Below are positions 62,315-64,000 of a stretch of DNA of 64,000 bases, in pieces. Each line of letters begins with the position of its first letter. The first letter of the stretch is position 1. Origin of the DNA: MVRE01 sp015660965. Lineage in GTDB: Archaea > Halobacteriota > Methanomicrobia > Methanomicrobiales > Methanospirillaceae. The position numbers were made by a program, and so were the translations under genes. The stretch is taken from the NCBI GenBank assembly GCA_050015095.1, contig JBEKCC010000005.1, positions 1-64,000 on the forward strand, in the 5' to 3' direction. The notes beneath the pieces are model-generated. The model was not told the DNA's origin, did no database searches, and was given only the letters and a program-made list of their open reading frames with translations.

Positions 62315-63562
62315 TCAAAACTCCCGCATAATCTTAATAGCACAGAAGTCCCCACACATCGTGCACTCTAATTCACCATCACAGAGTTCCCGTGCCCGTG
62401 TCGGGTCAAGAGCACATCGTATCTGCCCCTCGCGATCGAGGCCCGCCCTCATTAAGGCAATTTTCTGGTCATCATCGTCCCTGTGGTTCTTGACGGTGTC
62501 ACCAATATGTGCTGCAATTCTGAAAGCGATAAGCCCTTGCTTTACTGCATCTGGCGACGGCAGCCCGAGGTGTTCGGCAGGTGTGATATAACAGAGGTAA
62601 TCGGCGCCTGCAGAAGCCGCAATGCTCGCCCCTGAGCATCCCGCAATATGATCATACCCGAGCGCAATGTCGGTCGGCAACGGGCCAGCCACAAAGAGAG
62701 GGAACTTTGATTGTTTTTTATAATAATTCACGTAGCGAGCAATCCTGTCTATCCTGATGTGTCCTCCAGTCCCTTCAATAATAACCTGTACACCTTTTTC
62801 ATGAGCATCGTGTGCTAACCTGACATTTTGTCGTAGCTCTTCGCGTTGCACCTTGTCCCACCGGTCATGAATGCAACCGCTTCGTGCCGTATTTCCAAGC
62901 GAGAGGACGATATCATACCGCCTACAAATGGAAAGGACTTCATTAAAGTACTCAATAAACGGGTTTTCGCACCTATTTATCAGCATAAATGCACTTGTGA
63001 TCGAGCCACCTTTCGAGACTATGCCTAGGATCCTTCTTTTCCACCGCAACTGGTTCAGCATTGTATGATTCACACAATGGATTACACACGAGCTAATGCC
63101 CTGCTCCGCCTGCATTCGGAGCGTTACAAGGATATCATCAGCAGTCATCTTTCGCAGACCCACCTCAGCAGCGGTCTGATAGACCGGTACAGTGGTGATT
63201 GGAAGTGTGGTGCAAGCAAATATTTCGTCCCTGATTGCATTGATATCACCACCCATTGAAAGGTCGCTGATGGTATCTGCGCCAAACTCCTCTGCGATCA
63301 TAGCCTTCTTTATTTCTTCCATTACACTGACCTTTCCGGTTGAAGTGCCGAGGTTGACATTGATCTTGGTGCGAAGTCCTTTTCCTATTCCGATCGTGCG
63401 TTTGCCTCGCTGCATAATGACAACACTACCCATAGCGATCCGTTCGCATAGGACGTTTGGGTTGATCCCTTCTGCATCAGCGACAGCTATCATTTGAGGT
63501 GTGATTTTCCCTTTCCGAGCGTTATCAAGTATCAGATGCATCCTTCTTCCGACTTTGTCCAA
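62315..63562 (-). CDS. thiC: Phosphomethylpyrimidine synthase ThiC (archaeal form)
   Basis: Radical SAM enzyme that rearranges aminoimidazole ribotide into the pyrimidine of thiamine. Core motifs: 'KINVNLGTSTGKVSVMEEIK', 'SMGGDINAIRDEI', 'SFVIHCVNH'-type 'SCVIHCVNHTML', 'SLGNTARSGCIHDRWD', 'GPLPTDIALGYDHIAG' and 'AGADYLCYITPAEHLGLP'. The cluster Cys are at the very end: C400, C403 and C407, with three residues in the last gap rather than the four of bacterial ThiC. 415 aa from the first ATG, 408 aa from the more typical second one (63,541). No TPP riboswitch was seen upstream. Confidence 0.93.
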   Translation of the reverse strand: MDKVGRRMHLILDNARKGKITPQMIAVADAEGINPNVLCERIAMGSVVIMQRGKRTIGIGKGLRTKINVNLGTSTGKVSVMEEIKKAMIAEEFGADTISDLSMGGDINAIRDEIFACTTLPITTVPVYQTAAEVGLRKMTADDILVTLRMQAEQGISSCVIHCVNHTMLNQLRWKRRILGIVSKGGSITSAFMLINRCENPFIEYFNEVLSICRRYDIVLSLGNTARSGCIHDRWDKVQREELRQNVRLAHDAHEKGVQVIIEGTGGHIRIDRIARYVNYYKKQSKFPLFVAGPLPTDIALGYDHIAGCSGASIAASAGADYLCYITPAEHLGLPSPDAVKQGLIAFRIAAHIGDTVKNHRDDDDQKIALMRAGLDREGQIRCALDPTRARELCDGELECTMCGDFCAIKIMREF

Positions 63563-63686
63563 ACATTCTTTCGCGTCCTATGAATATGAATTCTGATACG
63601 CTTAGAGAAAACTAAAGGGCAAACCGCGTGGTTTATGGAATATAATTAGGTACCCTTAATTTATTGTAAAAATATTGAAATTTTGT

Positions 63687-63724
63687 TATTGAATCCGCCT
63701 GATACGAGGCTCATTATTATTATT
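63687..63724. repeat. ~38-bp repeat, second copy
   Basis: Matches 57,871-57,908 in the same orientation. It lies 23-60 bases before the start of the malate/lactate dehydrogenase gene and includes its likely TATA region (TCATTATTATTATT), so it may include promoter sequence. Confidence 0.55.
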
Positions 63725-63746
63725 AGCAAACCCATATTGTGATCGA

Positions 63747-64000
63747 ATGGTGCGCCTCGGTATCATTGGTGTCGGGAGGGTTGGTGGTGAAGTCGCTTAT
63801 CTCTCTGCTCTACTTGGACTCATTGACGACCTTGTTCTCTTTGATATCGTCGCCCCTCTATTACATGCACAGGTCCTCGACTTGAAGCAGTCTGGTTTAG
63901 AGATAGCGATTAGTACAGATACTGCGGGGTTCAAAGATGCTGATATTTGCATCTTTGTGGCAGGTCTCCCACGCAACCCTGATATAAAGACCCGGTCTGA
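63747..64000 (+). CDS. mdh: Malate/L-lactate dehydrogenase, N-terminal part (3' truncated by window)
   Basis: 84 complete codons before the window ends. The NAD(P)-binding start 'MVRLGIIGVGRVGGEVAY' has the GxGxxG loop; 'DDLVLFDIVAPLLHAQVLDL' supplies the acidic residue at the end of strand 2, and 'ADICIFVAGLPRNPDIKTR' corresponds to the substrate-loop region after VAG. These identify the LDH/MDH family. Malate dehydrogenase is the usual role in methanogens, feeding the partial reductive citric acid route; the remaining catalytic Arg and His lie outside the window. Confidence 0.88.
   Translation, partial: MVRLGIIGVGRVGGEVAYLSALLGLIDDLVLFDIVAPLLHAQVLDLKQSGLEIAISTDTAGFKDADICIFVAGLPRNPDIKTRS

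Noticed and set aside
63563..63746. TPP riboswitch upstream of thiC
   Set aside because: The conserved CTGAGA and ACCTGA-type boxes are not present on the minus strand.

Overview
The window comes from a methanogenic archaeon, most likely of the order Methanomicrobiales. The evidence is internal: F420-type formate dehydrogenase (fdhAB) with a formate channel, methanofuran genes (mfnD, mfnF), a methanopterin-pathway beta-RFAP synthase, tRNA-dependent cysteine synthesis (pscS), geranylgeranylglyceryl phosphate synthase for ether lipids, archaeal GatCAB, and the archaeal mre11-rad50-nurA-herA operon. The backbone is AT-rich. I cannot name a species.

Layout. 0-3.7 kb: end of a winged-helix regulator, rpiA, surE, and the coupled pair mfnD-mfnF. 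3.8-7.6 kb: a conspicuously GC-rich block with a cysteine-motif protein and fdhA-fdhB; composition falls abruptly inside the 3' part of fdhB. 8.2-9.7 kb: fdhC and a membrane OB-fold protein. 9.7-15.9 kb, minus strand: mre11-rad50-nurA-herA, for DNA end resection. 16.3-26.7 kb: an aldehyde dehydrogenase, a tiny ORF coupled to pscS, a two-domain polyphosphate kinase 2, a radical SAM protein, a conserved hypothetical pair, a 7TM histidine kinase and a TPR protein. 26.7-36 kb: tRNA-Leu(UAA), then a dense plus-strand housekeeping run: asparagine-synthase-like gene, gatC-gatA-gatB, topA, GGGP synthase, a SPOUT methyltransferase and dcd.

36.1-48.2 kb is an accessory island of eleven secreted or membrane proteins. 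Many join double-cysteine zinc ribbons to proline-rich linkers and transmembrane segments. Its centrepiece is a predicted single-pass protein with an N-terminal TIR domain, a zinc ribbon, a Pro-rich linker, a membrane span and four Cys-rich Stig1-like repeats. A second large member ends in a possible papain-like Cys/His/Asp domain and is followed by a zinc-ribbon partner gene. I consider this island the best candidate for an undescribed system; its function is inference only.

48.3-51.8 kb returns to housekeeping: archaeal thrS and pyrD-pyrK. 51.8-60.5 kb is a patchwork: a lipoprotein gene bracketed by perfect 29-bp direct repeats, a polysaccharide deacetylase, a PAS histidine kinase, a UbiA-family prenyltransferase behind two tandem palindromes, a regulator, and an alcohol dehydrogenase with an LsrF-like aldolase. 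Several dispersed non-coding repeats occur there. 60.5-64 kb holds a chorismate-lyase-like/beta-RFAP synthase fusion, thiC and the start of a malate/lactate dehydrogenase gene cut by the window edge.

Formate oxidation (fdhABC) supplies electrons for methanogenesis, and mfnD/mfnF and the RFAP synthase build its C1 carriers. No rRNA, CRISPR array, intact transposase or integrase was seen.
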